Source: Aggregatilineales bacterium
GTDB taxonomy: Bacteria; Chloroflexota; Anaerolineae; Aggregatilineales; Phototrophicaceae
DNA length: 64,000 nt
Assembly: GCA_030834905.1 (NCBI GenBank)
Contig: JAUQWZ010000021.1
Coordinates: forward strand, 186,001 to 250,000
Reading direction: 5' to 3'
The notes beneath the pieces were generated by a model. It was not told where the DNA came from. It was given only the letters and a program-made list of their open reading frames with translations, and searched no databases. How positions within the stretch are numbered: the stretch's first letter is position 1; every line of letters begins with the position of its first letter. Below are positions 51,372 through 59,114 of this stretch, piece after piece. Position numbers and translations under genes: made by a program.

Positions 51372-51695
51372 ACCATTTCTCCCGCATTGATTGAAGATTC
51401 TGGTTACTACAGTATCGCAAAGATTGCATGGTTGAAAGCGACAGGTGGAAGCGAGGAGGGCTGTCCAGACTATCGCGCTGTCACAGAACAGTCCAGGCTG
51501 TCATATATTATCCATGTAGAACATCATATCCTGAACTTTTTGCCAGTCCTTAAGTTTTACTTTTCGCGTTACAATTACCAGCCTACAGCCGAGCCTTTGT
51601 TCGTGTGCTGCAACTTTGATGAATTCGCTTGCGTATAACTGCTATGAGGGCGCAAATTGCAGGGCGCGCGCAATGCAATCATCGTGGAGAGTTTT
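51372..51695. other. Intergenic region upstream of the ECF sigma operon
   Basis: No coding region found in about 320 nt. A TACAAT at 51571-51576 and the palindromic-looking atccatgta/tgtagaac stretch near 51520 could belong to a promoter for the sigma operon, but no clear -35/-10 pair fits. Nothing else recognised. Confidence 0.3.
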
Positions 51696-52289
51696 GTGTC
51701 TACGACTGATCCGGTCATATTAGAATGGATCAACGCTGCGATGGAAGGCGACCAGGACGCCTTTGCCGAACTGGTCTACACCTTTCAGGACGCAGTCTAT
51801 AATCTCTGCTATCGCCTGCTGTATGAACGGGTGGAAGCGGAGGATGCCGCACAGGAGGCGTTTTTGCGCGCCTACCTGAATTTGCAGCGCTATGACCCTG
51901 CGCGTTCTTTTAAGACCTGGCTGCTGACGATTGCATCGAACCACTGCATTGATCGTCTGCGCCGCCGCCGTCTCAAATGGCTGTCGATTGATGATCCGCT
52001 GCCTAATCTCAGCCTGAGCGTTGACGAGCCGGAACCGGAGGATGTGACTATCCTGAATGAGCAGAGCGAAGAAGTGCAGGCGCTGCTGAACGAGCTGAAC
52101 CCTGAATACCGGGCAGCCGTCATTTTACGGTATTGGTATGACTATTCGTATGCGGAAATTGCCGACATTCTGGACACGACCGAAAGCGCGATCAAGAGCC
52201 GCCTCTTCCGGGCACGACAGATATTGTCAGGCAAGATGAGTCCTAAGGCGGCTTCTGGACAGATGACCCCATTATTGGAGAATGCATGA
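51696..52289 (+). CDS. ECF-type sigma-70 family RNA polymerase sigma factor
   Basis: The 197-residue protein has the two-domain ECF layout. Sigma2: AFAELVYTFQDAVYNLCYRL, EDAAQEAFLRAYLNLQRYD, SFKTWLLTIASNHCIDRLRR. Sigma4: LLNELNPEYRAAVILRYWYD, SYAEIADILDTTESAIKSRL. The GTG at 51696 is chosen because tggagag lies just upstream, while the frame continues further back without a good site. The stop overlaps the next start by ATGA, which couples it to a small membrane protein, a common arrangement for a sigma and its regulator. Confidence 0.88.
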   Translation: MSTTDPVILEWINAAMEGDQDAFAELVYTFQDAVYNLCYRLLYERVEAEDAAQEAFLRAYLNLQRYDPARSFKTWLLTIASNHCIDRLRRRRLKWLSIDDPLPNLSLSVDEPEPEDVTILNEQSEEVQALLNELNPEYRAAVILRYWYDYSYAEIADILDTTESAIKSRLFRARQILSGKMSPKAASGQMTPLLENA

Positions 52290-52840
52290 TGGCGAACGAA
52301 CGACAACGACGGCTCATGCAGGAAGCACTGGACGATGCGTTAACGTCTGAGAATTTACAGGAACTGTATTCACGGCTTGACGCAGACGCAGCCGATTCGG
52401 CTGAATTTAACCGCCTGCGCCAGGTAGACCGGCTGCTGCGAACCGCGCCGTTTGAGCGCGCGCCGCAGACGCTGGCGTTGAAGATCATGGCGCGGCTGGC
52501 GGAAGGCTTGAACCCACAGCAGCTCGCGCGCTCTTCCGGGTTGGCGCTGGCGCTGGGCTTGGTACTGGTCACGCTCCTGCTGCTGCCGCTGCTGGCGGGG
52601 TTGGGCTGGCTTATTGTGAGTACAGTCGGCAGCGCGGCTGCCCTGAACGGGGTGATCGCGCAGGTCGTTGGTCTGCTGGCGGCGGTCATGAATACGCTCG
52701 AATCCGTCATCGAAGGCGCTCAGGCAATGCTGCAAACCTATCCTGAAGTGCCGGTGGTGATGCTGACGACGATCCCGATTGCCATGTTCTGGCTGCTTCG
52801 CGTAGCCGTGGACACACGGCACGACCGTGAGCAGCAGTAG
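52286..52840 (+). CDS. Membrane protein, possible anti-sigma factor
   Basis: The 184-residue protein has an N-terminal soluble part of about 75 residues (helical: QEALDDALTSENLQELYSRL, FNRLRQVDRLLRTAPFERAP) followed by two or three membrane segments (LALALGLVLVTLLLLPLLAG and others). There is no Cys/His zinc motif of a typical ZAS anti-sigma. Its ATGA overlap with the sigma gene and single-operon layout suggest it binds that sigma factor, but this is inference from position. Confidence 0.6.
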   Translation: MMANERQRRLMQEALDDALTSENLQELYSRLDADAADSAEFNRLRQVDRLLRTAPFERAPQTLALKIMARLAEGLNPQQLARSSGLALALGLVLVTLLLLPLLAGLGWLIVSTVGSAAALNGVIAQVVGLLAAVMNTLESVIEGAQAMLQTYPEVPVVMLTTIPIAMFWLLRVAVDTRHDREQQ

Positions 52841-52850
52841 GAGACAGGGG

Positions 52851-53966
52851 ATGAAGACGCGCCGCAATCTGCTCTTCTTCGGATTTATTGTGATCACGCT
52901 GCTGGTGCTGGCGGTTGTGGCTCGCCAGCGGCTGGCTGGGCAGGACTTGTCGTTTGAAAGCGGCGTCGAACTGGCTTCAGATTACCGCCTGTCGGATACG
53001 TTTGAAGGCGATCTGGTAATCCTCGCAAAAACCATTGTGCTGGAACCGGGGAGTCGTATTACCGGCAGCGCCTCGCTGATCGCCGATTCAATTGTCGTGG
53101 GCGGCTTGATTGAAGGCAACCTGACCACGCTCAGCGATCAGCTTCAACTGGCGAGTGGGGCGCATGTCGCAGGCAGCGCGTTGCTGGCGGGAGATACCAT
53201 CACCATCGCCGGGCAGGTTGGCGGCAGCGTCGAGGTCACGTCCGACAGCCTGACGATTTCGCCTGATACGGTGGTCAGCGGCACGTTGATGCCGTGTGTC
53301 GATACTCTCACCGGCGGCGACAGCCTGACACTGACTGACTGTGAGGCGAGCCGGTCGTTCGCGCCGTTTGAGATGTTGATCGGGCTGCGCAGCCAGTCGG
53401 TCACGCTGGATGCGATGCAGTTTGCCGCGCCGGGTAACGCCCTGCTGCTGCTGATCCTAAGCTCGCTGACGATGGTCGGCTTCTCGACGCTGACGGTGAC
53501 GATGTTCCCGCGCCAGATCAGCCACATCGAAGAGGCGATCCGGTCGCGACCGCGCAGCCTGGTTGGGGCTGGCTTTGCCACCTTCCTGCTCATCATCGGC
53601 TTGTGCGCGGCGCTGGTAATGCTGCTCGCGTTCCTGCCGCCGCTGGGACTGCTGCTGCTGCCGGTCTACTTCGTGTTCGGGCTGCTGCTGCTGGCGCTGG
53701 TCGTCGCCGGGCTGGTGACCCTGTCGATGGTGCTGGGCGACTGGCTGATGGCGCGGTTTGGGCGCGTCTCGGCACCGCCGCTGATCACCGTCATCGTCGG
53801 CAGTCTGGTGCTGTCGTCGGCGCTGACGCTGATTGTGCTGCTGCCGTTCGGCTTCCTGATTGGCGCGGCGGCGCTGGCGCTGGTTAGCTCGGTGGGCGTT
53901 GGGGCGGCGTTATTCACCCGTCTGGGCACGCGCCCGCTGCGCCGCAGCTACTTCATTCAGGGCTAA
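52851..53966 (+). CDS. Bactofilin-like (polymer-forming) membrane protein
   Basis: The 371-residue protein starts with a membrane anchor (LLFFGFIVITLLVLAVVARQ), then about 100 residues of short repeated beta turns (GDLVILAKTIVLEPGSRITG, SASLIADSIVVGGLIEGNLT, GSALLAGDTITIAGQVGGSV) that look like the bactofilin/polymer-forming beta-helix. From about 185 to 360 there are four to five membrane segments. The start at 52851 has aggagacagggg upstream. Third gene of the sigma operon; it may be an envelope target or a sensor. Confidence 0.7.
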   Translation: MKTRRNLLFFGFIVITLLVLAVVARQRLAGQDLSFESGVELASDYRLSDTFEGDLVILAKTIVLEPGSRITGSASLIADSIVVGGLIEGNLTTLSDQLQLASGAHVAGSALLAGDTITIAGQVGGSVEVTSDSLTISPDTVVSGTLMPCVDTLTGGDSLTLTDCEASRSFAPFEMLIGLRSQSVTLDAMQFAAPGNALLLLILSSLTMVGFSTLTVTMFPRQISHIEEAIRSRPRSLVGAGFATFLLIIGLCAALVMLLAFLPPLGLLLLPVYFVFGLLLLALVVAGLVTLSMVLGDWLMARFGRVSAPPLITVIVGSLVLSSALTLIVLLPFGFLIGAAALALVSSVGVGAALFTRLGTRPLRRSYFIQG

Positions 53967-53976
53967 CGGCTGATTT

Positions 53977-54013
53977 TTCCCTCACTCTGCCCAACGACGT
54001 TGAACAGGGTGAG
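53977..54013. repeat. Inverted repeat between convergent genes
   Basis: Arms ccctcac (53977-53983) and gtgaggg (54007-54013) with a 23-nt loop, between the bactofilin-like gene and arsC. It may act as a terminator, but no T-run follows. Confidence 0.4.
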
Positions 54014-54050
54014 GGGGTGAAAGTTGATAACAGACGCTGGTGGCTAAACT

Positions 54051-54482
54051 TCACTCTCCCGCCAGCAGGTCGTCGAGACGTTCGACGACGCGCCGGTTGA
54101 TGTCGTCGCGCACCGTTCGGAACGCCGCCAGAATTTCCTCATCCGTTCCGGTCACTTTAGCGGGATCAGGAAAGCCAATGTGAATCCGTTTGCCCTGTCC
54201 GAGCCAGACAGGGCAATTTTCATTGGCGTCATCGCAGACGGTGATGACCAGGTCGAACGGCGCGCCGAAAAACTGCTGGACGTGCTTGGGCTGCGAGCCT
54301 TCGGTGGTGATGCCGATCTCGTCGAGCGCCCGCAGCGCGAACGGATTGACCCGTTCGGCGGGCTGGGTTCCGGCGCTGACGGCGTGCCAGCGCTGGCGCC
54401 GCGCGTTGATGAGCGCCTCTGCCATCTGGCTGCGGGCTGAATTGCCAGTACACAGAATTAACACCTGGCGGTCGGTCATCAA
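54051..54482 (-). CDS. arsC: Arsenate reductase, LMW phosphatase (ArsC thioredoxin-coupled) type
   Basis: Reduces arsenate to arsenite. The 143-residue protein starts with the P-loop CTGNSARSQMAEAL (Cys11, Arg17), followed by VSAGTQPAERVNPFALRALD. The resolving Cys pair is VCDDANENCPVW (Cys83 and Cys90), and GFPDPAKVTG supplies the general acid Asp. This set identifies the thioredoxin-coupled class. It is the last gene of arsR-arsM-arsC, 11 nt after arsM. Confidence 0.9.
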   Translation of the reverse strand: MMTDRQVLILCTGNSARSQMAEALINARRQRWHAVSAGTQPAERVNPFALRALDEIGITTEGSQPKHVQQFFGAPFDLVITVCDDANENCPVWLGQGKRIHIGFPDPAKVTGTDEEILAAFRTVRDDINRRVVERLDDLLAGE

Positions 54483-54493
54483 TGCCCTGCTTC

Positions 54494-55252
54494 CTAACCC
54501 GGTTTGACGGCGGTTACGCGCGCGCTGTAGACGTAGGGCATCCCCGGATTATGTTCGACAATCTTCTCGGCGTTGGCTTTATCCACGACCTCGATACTGA
54601 CGAAGCCTGCCTCGGCGATCATGCTGGTGTACGTCTCCACATCAATTGCGCCGGTGACGCAGGCTGCCCATTTGGCGGCGTCGGCGCGCATCTCCTCGGT
54701 GAAGTCGCCTTCGGTCACGATGTCGCTGACCGAGATGCGACCGCCCGGCTTGAGGACGCGGAAGGCTTCGCTGAAGACAGCGGGCTTATCGGGTGAGAGG
54801 TTGATGACGCAGTTCGACATGAGTACGTCGATGCTGCTGTCCTCGACCGGCAGCGCTTCGATGTAACCCTGACGGAACTCGACGTTGGTCACGCCCATCT
54901 TGTCCTTGTTGGCGTTGGCTTTTTCCAGCATCGCCGGGGTCATATCGACGCCAATGACGCGCCCGTCTGTCCCGACCTGCCGCGCCGCCAAAAAGCAGTC
55001 GATGCCGCCGCCGCTGCCGAGATCAAGCACTGTTTCGCCCGGCTTGAGTCCGGCGATAGCCACCGGATCGCCGCATCCCAGCGACAGGTTCACGACGTCG
55101 GCGTGCAAGCCTTCCAGCGCGGCGCTTTCGTACAGCGCCGACGAATCGCTGTTACAGTCACAATCACCGCCGCAGCACGAGCCGCCGCTGGTGGCTATCG
55201 AGCCATAATGCACTTTCACCTGGTCGTGTATCTGTACGTTACTGACTGCCAT
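54494..55252 (-). CDS. arsM: Arsenite S-adenosylmethionine methyltransferase
   Basis: Methylates arsenite. The 252-residue protein has the Cys-rich N-terminus ([12 protein letters not shown], Cys26, 27, 31, 33), the SAM motif [29 protein letters not shown] and [15 protein letters not shown] with conserved Cys, and [10 protein letters not shown] near the C-terminus. The ATG at 55252 lies after ggggac; the upstream in-frame extension is rejected. An ArsR operator copy lies 11-36 nt upstream of its start, between arsR and arsM, allowing independent control. Confidence 0.9.
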   Translation of the reverse strand: MAVSNVQIHDQVKVHYGSIATSGGSCCGGDCDCNSDSSALYESAALEGLHADVVNLSLGCGDPVAIAGLKPGETVLDLGSGGGIDCFLAARQVGTDGRVIGVDMTPAMLEKANANKDKMGVTNVEFRQGYIEALPVEDSSIDVLMSNCVINLSPDKPAVFSEAFRVLKPGGRISVSDIVTEGDFTEEMRADAAKWAACVTGAIDVETYTSMIAEAGFVSIEVVDKANAEKIVEHNPGMPYVYSARVTAVKPG

Positions 55253-55262
55253 GATCTGTCCC

Positions 55263-55288
55263 CTTATATAGACAATCTTCGATATAGT
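55263..55288 (-). promoter_or_regulatory. Second ArsR operator, upstream of arsM
   Basis: On the minus strand the 26 bp read ACTATAT-CGAAG, then ATTGTC, then TATATAAG. They match the arsR operator at 55714-55739 at most positions, sharing ACTATATCGAAG-W-TTGTC-W-ATATA. Confidence 0.75.
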
Positions 55289-55308
55289 CGGCAAAATAAA
55301 AAGCCGCC

Positions 55309-55671
55309 TCAGCCAAACTGCTGTAAAAAGCGCTGGGCGATGGCGAACGTTTCCGGGCGGACGCGGTGGTAAACCCACAGCCCGCGCTGTTCCGATTCGA
55401 TCAACCCGGCATCGCGCAGAATCTTGAGATGGTGCGAGATAGTGGGCTGGCTGAGGTCAAAATTAGCTTCCACATCACAGACGCAGATTTCGGGATTGGC
55501 GGTGCGGATGATATCGAGCATCCTGACGCGCGCCGGATGGCTCATCGCCTTGAACAGCGCGGCGAACTGCTCCGCCTGCTGATCATCCATCAGCGTAACA
55601 GGCGTGCAGCACGACAGGTCAATCTCGACGGAGTCAGAAATCTGGATGAGGTCGGACGATGATTTAAGCAC
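55309..55671 (-). CDS. arsR: ArsR-family arsenic-responsive repressor
   Basis: The 120-residue winged-helix protein carries [17 protein letters not shown], the metalloid-binding CVC in [14 protein letters not shown], the recognition helix region [20 protein letters not shown] and the wing [10 protein letters not shown]. An N-terminal CC near residue 21 may add ligands. It heads arsR-arsM-arsC and lies directly downstream of an operator-promoter. It should bind its own promoter and release on arsenite. Confidence 0.9.
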   Translation of the reverse strand: MLKSSSDLIQISDSVEIDLSCCTPVTLMDDQQAEQFAALFKAMSHPARVRMLDIIRTANPEICVCDVEANFDLSQPTISHHLKILRDAGLIESEQRGLWVYHRVRPETFAIAQRFLQQFG

Positions 55672-55704
55672 AGGCGTTACACTTTGCTGCTGGCATCCAA
55701 AAAC

Positions 55705-55739
55705 AGTCTAACCACTATATCGAAGTTTGTCAATATAGT
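55705..55739 (-). promoter_or_regulatory. arsR promoter overlapped by the ArsR operator
   Basis: Operator: ACTATAT (55714-55720) and ATATAGT (55733-55739) around 12 bp. On the minus strand -35 TTGACA (55728-55733), 17-bp spacer and -10 TAGACT (55705-55710) place the operator across the -35 and spacer, so binding would block RNA polymerase. Confidence 0.8.
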
Positions 55740-55770
55740 GACTTGACCCACTTGTGGGCGGTTCGGTTAA

Positions 55771-55798
55771 TTGTCCTGCGCTCTCATCCCGTTATAAT
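55771..55798 (+). promoter_or_regulatory. Promoter of the secreted repeat protein gene
   Basis: -35 TTGTCC (55771-55776), 16-bp spacer, -10 TATAAT (55793-55798), about 39 nt before the ATG. A ccca-cttg-tggg hairpin lies just upstream (55748-55759). Confidence 0.6.
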
Positions 55799-55836
55799 GG
55801 AGATGTATACAACTGCTAACACAGAAGGGCGACACG

Positions 55837-57570
55837 ATGGGACGCCGAAGACTGATCCAGTTATTTGTCATACTGTTACCTCTAGTGCTCATCGGGACGG
55901 TTGCGGCGCAAACCATCACCGGGACGGAAAACTTCATTTTTGACTCCCGCGCCGACCTGGAATTGTTAGCAGATCAGGTGCTGGGCGAGGGCGTGCGCCC
56001 GCCCGCCTGGACGGGCAACGCCGATCTGGCGTCGGCGACTCTGCTGGGCGATCTGTGGTACGACAACGAACTGCTTGCCGACTCGGTCTTCAGCCCCGGA
56101 GAACGCCCGCAGAACTGGGCAGGCGCGACCGTCGCGTCCGCCAGCATCATTTCGCGCAACGTGCGCCATGACCTGGAACTTAGCGCCGACGAAGTCTTTG
56201 GCATCAACCAGCGTCCCGACACCTGGCGCAGCGCGCCGGTCATTATCCGCTGCGACCGCACGCTGCAAAACGTGCTCGAAATGATGAGCCGTTTCTACCG
56301 TATTACCTCACAGACGCCGGAATCGGCGCTCAATTACTGCCAGTCGGTGGCTGCCGAAATCGAGGACGAACTGGTCAATATCGTCTTCGGCACGCAGGAC
56401 TCGGACGCTGGCTTGCGCGATCCGATTGCGCTGCTGGGCGCGGCGCGCGGCGATTTGGAGCGACTGGGCGACGAACTGCTGGGCTTAAACACCCGCCCCG
56501 AAGGCTATGCCGCCAACCGCGACGTCGCCTCGCCAACCCTGATTGGCGACCTGTTTCTGGATATGACGCTGCTGGCGGACAATCAGCTTGGTCAGGGCGT
56601 GCGCCCGGAAGGCTGGATCGGCGTGGTCACCAATTCGCCCGCCATCAGCTACCTCAACGTGCGTCATGACGTGGAACTGCTGGCGGATACGACGCTGGGA
56701 CCCATCCGCCCGACCGGCTGGCAGGGCACGATTCCGATTGAGCGCTGTGATCCATTCGTGAGCAGCCTCGCCTATCTGGTTCAACAGAACTATGACATCA
56801 GCTTCACCGAACTGGATTCGACTGCCGCCGATTACTGCGATCAGGTGACCATTTCCGTCAACGCCATCGTCGAAAATCCGCCGGTGCTGGACGTGGTCGA
56901 GCTTGAGGCGCGGTTGAACGGCGCGTCGAACTACGCCTTCGCCTATCTGGACGTGGCGGCGACTGAATACATGGGCGTCATGCCTGGCGGCGTGCGTTTC
57001 CGCGCCGTCTACCGCAATTTTGGCGACTCGAACATGATGTTTGTGGCGGGTGACGACTTTGCCCTGTACGTAGACCGCCGCTTTACAACGGTTGAGGAAA
57101 CCATCTACAACAGCCTGCCGACAGTCGAAAATGTCGATCCGATCACGTTCTGCGACGCCGGGTGGTGCAATGGTCCCGGACCGACGCCCACGCCGACCGG
57201 ATCGGGTCCGCTGATCTCGGTGCTGATCCAGACCACGCCGCAGGCGACGCCAAACCCGGCGGAACTGGAAGCGACCAAGCAGTTGGTGTCGTGGAATTAC
57301 ATTCGCGTGACCTACGTGCAGGATAACGTTGGCGCGCGGACGGCACAGGTGGCGCTGGAAATCTGCGCCCAGCCCGCCCAGAACGCGACCGCCTGCGAGC
57401 CGGTGCTGACGGTATTCGATCAGGCAATCGGCACCAACAAGCCGGTGATGTCGCAGTACAACGGTCTGAACGTGTTCGAGTTCCGCTACGGGTACACGAC
57501 CAACGTCGTCATCGAGGGTGATACCCGCTTCTCGAATGACGTCTGGATCAGCGACCCGACGATTCGGTAA
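55837..57570 (+). CDS. Secreted protein with six repeats of a L-LAD-G-RP-W motif
   Basis: The 577-residue protein has a signal peptide (LFVILLPLVLIGTVAAQ). Residues about 35-290 hold six copies of a short motif, D-x-E-L-L-A-D-x-x-L-G-x-G-x-R-P-x-x-W-x-G (for example DLELLADQVLGEGVRPPAWT), grouped as two sets of three. Each set is followed by a Cys-containing segment (IRCDRTLQNVL...ALNYCQS and IERCDPFVSSL...AADYCDQ). The second half carries VPVVRVG-like beta strands and a Pro/Thr linker, then a beta-rich C-terminus. No family is recognised. Exported; possibly envelope-bound. Confidence 0.7.
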   Translation: MGRRRLIQLFVILLPLVLIGTVAAQTITGTENFIFDSRADLELLADQVLGEGVRPPAWTGNADLASATLLGDLWYDNELLADSVFSPGERPQNWAGATVASASIISRNVRHDLELSADEVFGINQRPDTWRSAPVIIRCDRTLQNVLEMMSRFYRITSQTPESALNYCQSVAAEIEDELVNIVFGTQDSDAGLRDPIALLGAARGDLERLGDELLGLNTRPEGYAANRDVASPTLIGDLFLDMTLLADNQLGQGVRPEGWIGVVTNSPAISYLNVRHDVELLADTTLGPIRPTGWQGTIPIERCDPFVSSLAYLVQQNYDISFTELDSTAADYCDQVTISVNAIVENPPVLDVVELEARLNGASNYAFAYLDVAATEYMGVMPGGVRFRAVYRNFGDSNMMFVAGDDFALYVDRRFTTVEETIYNSLPTVENVDPITFCDAGWCNGPGPTPTPTGSGPLISVLIQTTPQATPNPAELEATKQLVSWNYIRVTYVQDNVGARTAQVALEICAQPAQNATACEPVLTVFDQAIGTNKPVMSQYNGLNVFEFRYGYTTNVVIEGDTRFSNDVWISDPTIR

Positions 57571-57590
57571 CGTCTGATTTTGGATTATGT

Positions 57591-57722
57591 GTAGGGGCGA
57601 CTCGGTGAGTCGCCCTCATCGGTAAATCCATCAACCCTCAACCCTCACAGGGACACGAGACATCGTGCCCGCGCCGACGAGTAACAACCGGACGGCGGAC
57701 ACGACACTGTCGTATCCCTACA
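57591..57722. repeat. Mixed cluster of both palindrome families
   Basis: 57591-57615: gggcgactc and gagtcgccc arms (GTAGGGGCG family). 57650-57672: gggacacga and tcgtgccc (GTAGGGACAC family, degenerate). 57695-57722: ggacacgac and gtcgtatcc with CCTAC (same family). It separates two convergent genes. Confidence 0.65.
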
Positions 57723-57758
57723 TAATTCCGCCTTCGCAAAGCGGCTTACCGCCGCCCG

Positions 57759-58934
57759 TTAGTTCCCGCCGGGACGCGAGCCGAGAGTCAGCGACAGGGT
57801 CACCTGTTCACTGCCATTACGGACAACCGTCAGCGTCACTGTTTGATCCGGCTGCGTGTTTTCCGCCAGATAGGCGATCAGCGCCGGCATATCCGTCACC
57901 GGCTCGCCGTCGATGGCGGTGATGATGTCCACCGTGGTTGGAATTCGGAAGCCGTTCACGCCGACCGGGTTGCTCGGCGTCTGGAATCCTGCCCGCGCCG
58001 CCGGACCATCTGGCTCGACGTAGCTGACGATGACGCCGCGCGCGTCATTGGGCAAACCCAGCGCCTCCATATAGGACAGATTGACCGCCTGCCCTGAAAT
58101 CCCAAGATAGCTGTACTCAACGCTGCCCGTTTCGATCAGCGCCTGCGCCACCCGCTGGGTCAGGTTGCTGGGGACGGCAAAGCCGATACCGGAACTGCTG
58201 CGCGTCTCGCTCATGATCTGCGAATTCACGCCGATCACTGCGCCCTGAAGATTGACCAGCGGACCGCCGCTGTTGCCGGGGTTAATTGCCGCGTCGGTCT
58301 GAATGACCGAGCCAATCGAGAAGCCGGTTAAGCCCGCAATCGTGCGGTCAAGAGCGCTGACGATTCCCGTGGTCATCGTCCAGCGCTGACCAAACGGGCT
58401 GCCAATAGCGACGACTTCCTGACCGATAAACAGGCTGCCGGAGTCACCGAACGTGACCGGCTGCAGGTCTTCCGCCGCGACGTTGCTCACCTTAATCACC
58501 GCCAGATCCGAATCGGGATCCAGACCGACGACTTCGCCGCGCACGATGGTGCCGTCGAAAAAGTTCACCTCAATACTGGTCGCGCCTTCAACCACATGAT
58601 TGTTGGTGACGATGTGACCTTCATGATCGATCACAAAGCCGGTGCCGGTACCCAGCGCCAGCTCGTCCTGCTGCGAAAACCGGCTGTCGCCCGCCTGACG
58701 TGCCACGACATTGATCGATACGACTGACGGCGCAACCTGATTGTAGACTTCGGCAAGCTGCCGTTCATCTTCAGTTGAGGTCGCCGGAATTTCCTGTTGA
58801 AGCATCTCTGACTCGCGCCAGATTGAATCGGCGGCTACCTGCGGGGATAACACCGATGTGCCTGCGTAAAGTGAAACGACGACCAGAATCACAACCATCA
58901 GAATCGCCGCGATGCGCCTGATACTGTTGGGCAT
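57759..58934 (-). CDS. HtrA/DegP-type serine protease with PDZ domain
   Basis: The 391-residue protein has a membrane anchor or signal at its start (AAILMVVILVVVSLYAG), a trypsin-like domain with His113 (TNNHVV), Asp143 (DSDLAVIK) and Ser222 (NPGNSGGPLVN), and a PDZ domain at about 290-380 (RGVIVSYVEPDGPAARAGFQ, TAIDGEPVTDMPAL). The ATG at 58934 has ggagg upstream. It should act outside the cytoplasmic membrane in quality control of exported proteins, which fits a genome with many secreted proteins. Confidence 0.9.
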   Translation of the reverse strand: MPNSIRRIAAILMVVILVVVSLYAGTSVLSPQVAADSIWRESEMLQQEIPATSTEDERQLAEVYNQVAPSVVSINVVARQAGDSRFSQQDELALGTGTGFVIDHEGHIVTNNHVVEGATSIEVNFFDGTIVRGEVVGLDPDSDLAVIKVSNVAAEDLQPVTFGDSGSLFIGQEVVAIGSPFGQRWTMTTGIVSALDRTIAGLTGFSIGSVIQTDAAINPGNSGGPLVNLQGAVIGVNSQIMSETRSSSGIGFAVPSNLTQRVAQALIETGSVEYSYLGISGQAVNLSYMEALGLPNDARGVIVSYVEPDGPAARAGFQTPSNPVGVNGFRIPTTVDIITAIDGEPVTDMPALIAYLAENTQPDQTVTLTVVRNGSEQVTLSLTLGSRPGGN

Positions 58935-59051
58935 GTTACGCCTCCATATATCTGTGCCAATGAAACGCCCATCCAGCAAGGATCTGCTGTGTTTGGCGTT
59001 GTTGAGACCAGTTCATTATCTACAATATCGTTGATAAAGATTAGGTTTATA

Positions 59052-59081
59052 TTGGATAAGTGTAAATTCTAGCTTTACAAT
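59052..59081 (+). promoter_or_regulatory. Promoter of the GH1 gene
   Basis: -35 TTGGAT (59052-59057), 18-bp spacer, -10 TACAAT (59076-59081). Predicted start about 27 nt before the TTG codon. Confidence 0.55.
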
Positions 59082-59114
59082 TAGCCAGGTGTCCGCTGTC
59101 AATCGGGGGTGATC

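Noticed and set aside
53977..54013. Strong intrinsic terminator between the bactofilin-like gene and arsC
   Set aside because: The arms are only 7 bp with a 23-nt loop and no T-run, so it is listed only as an inverted repeat.
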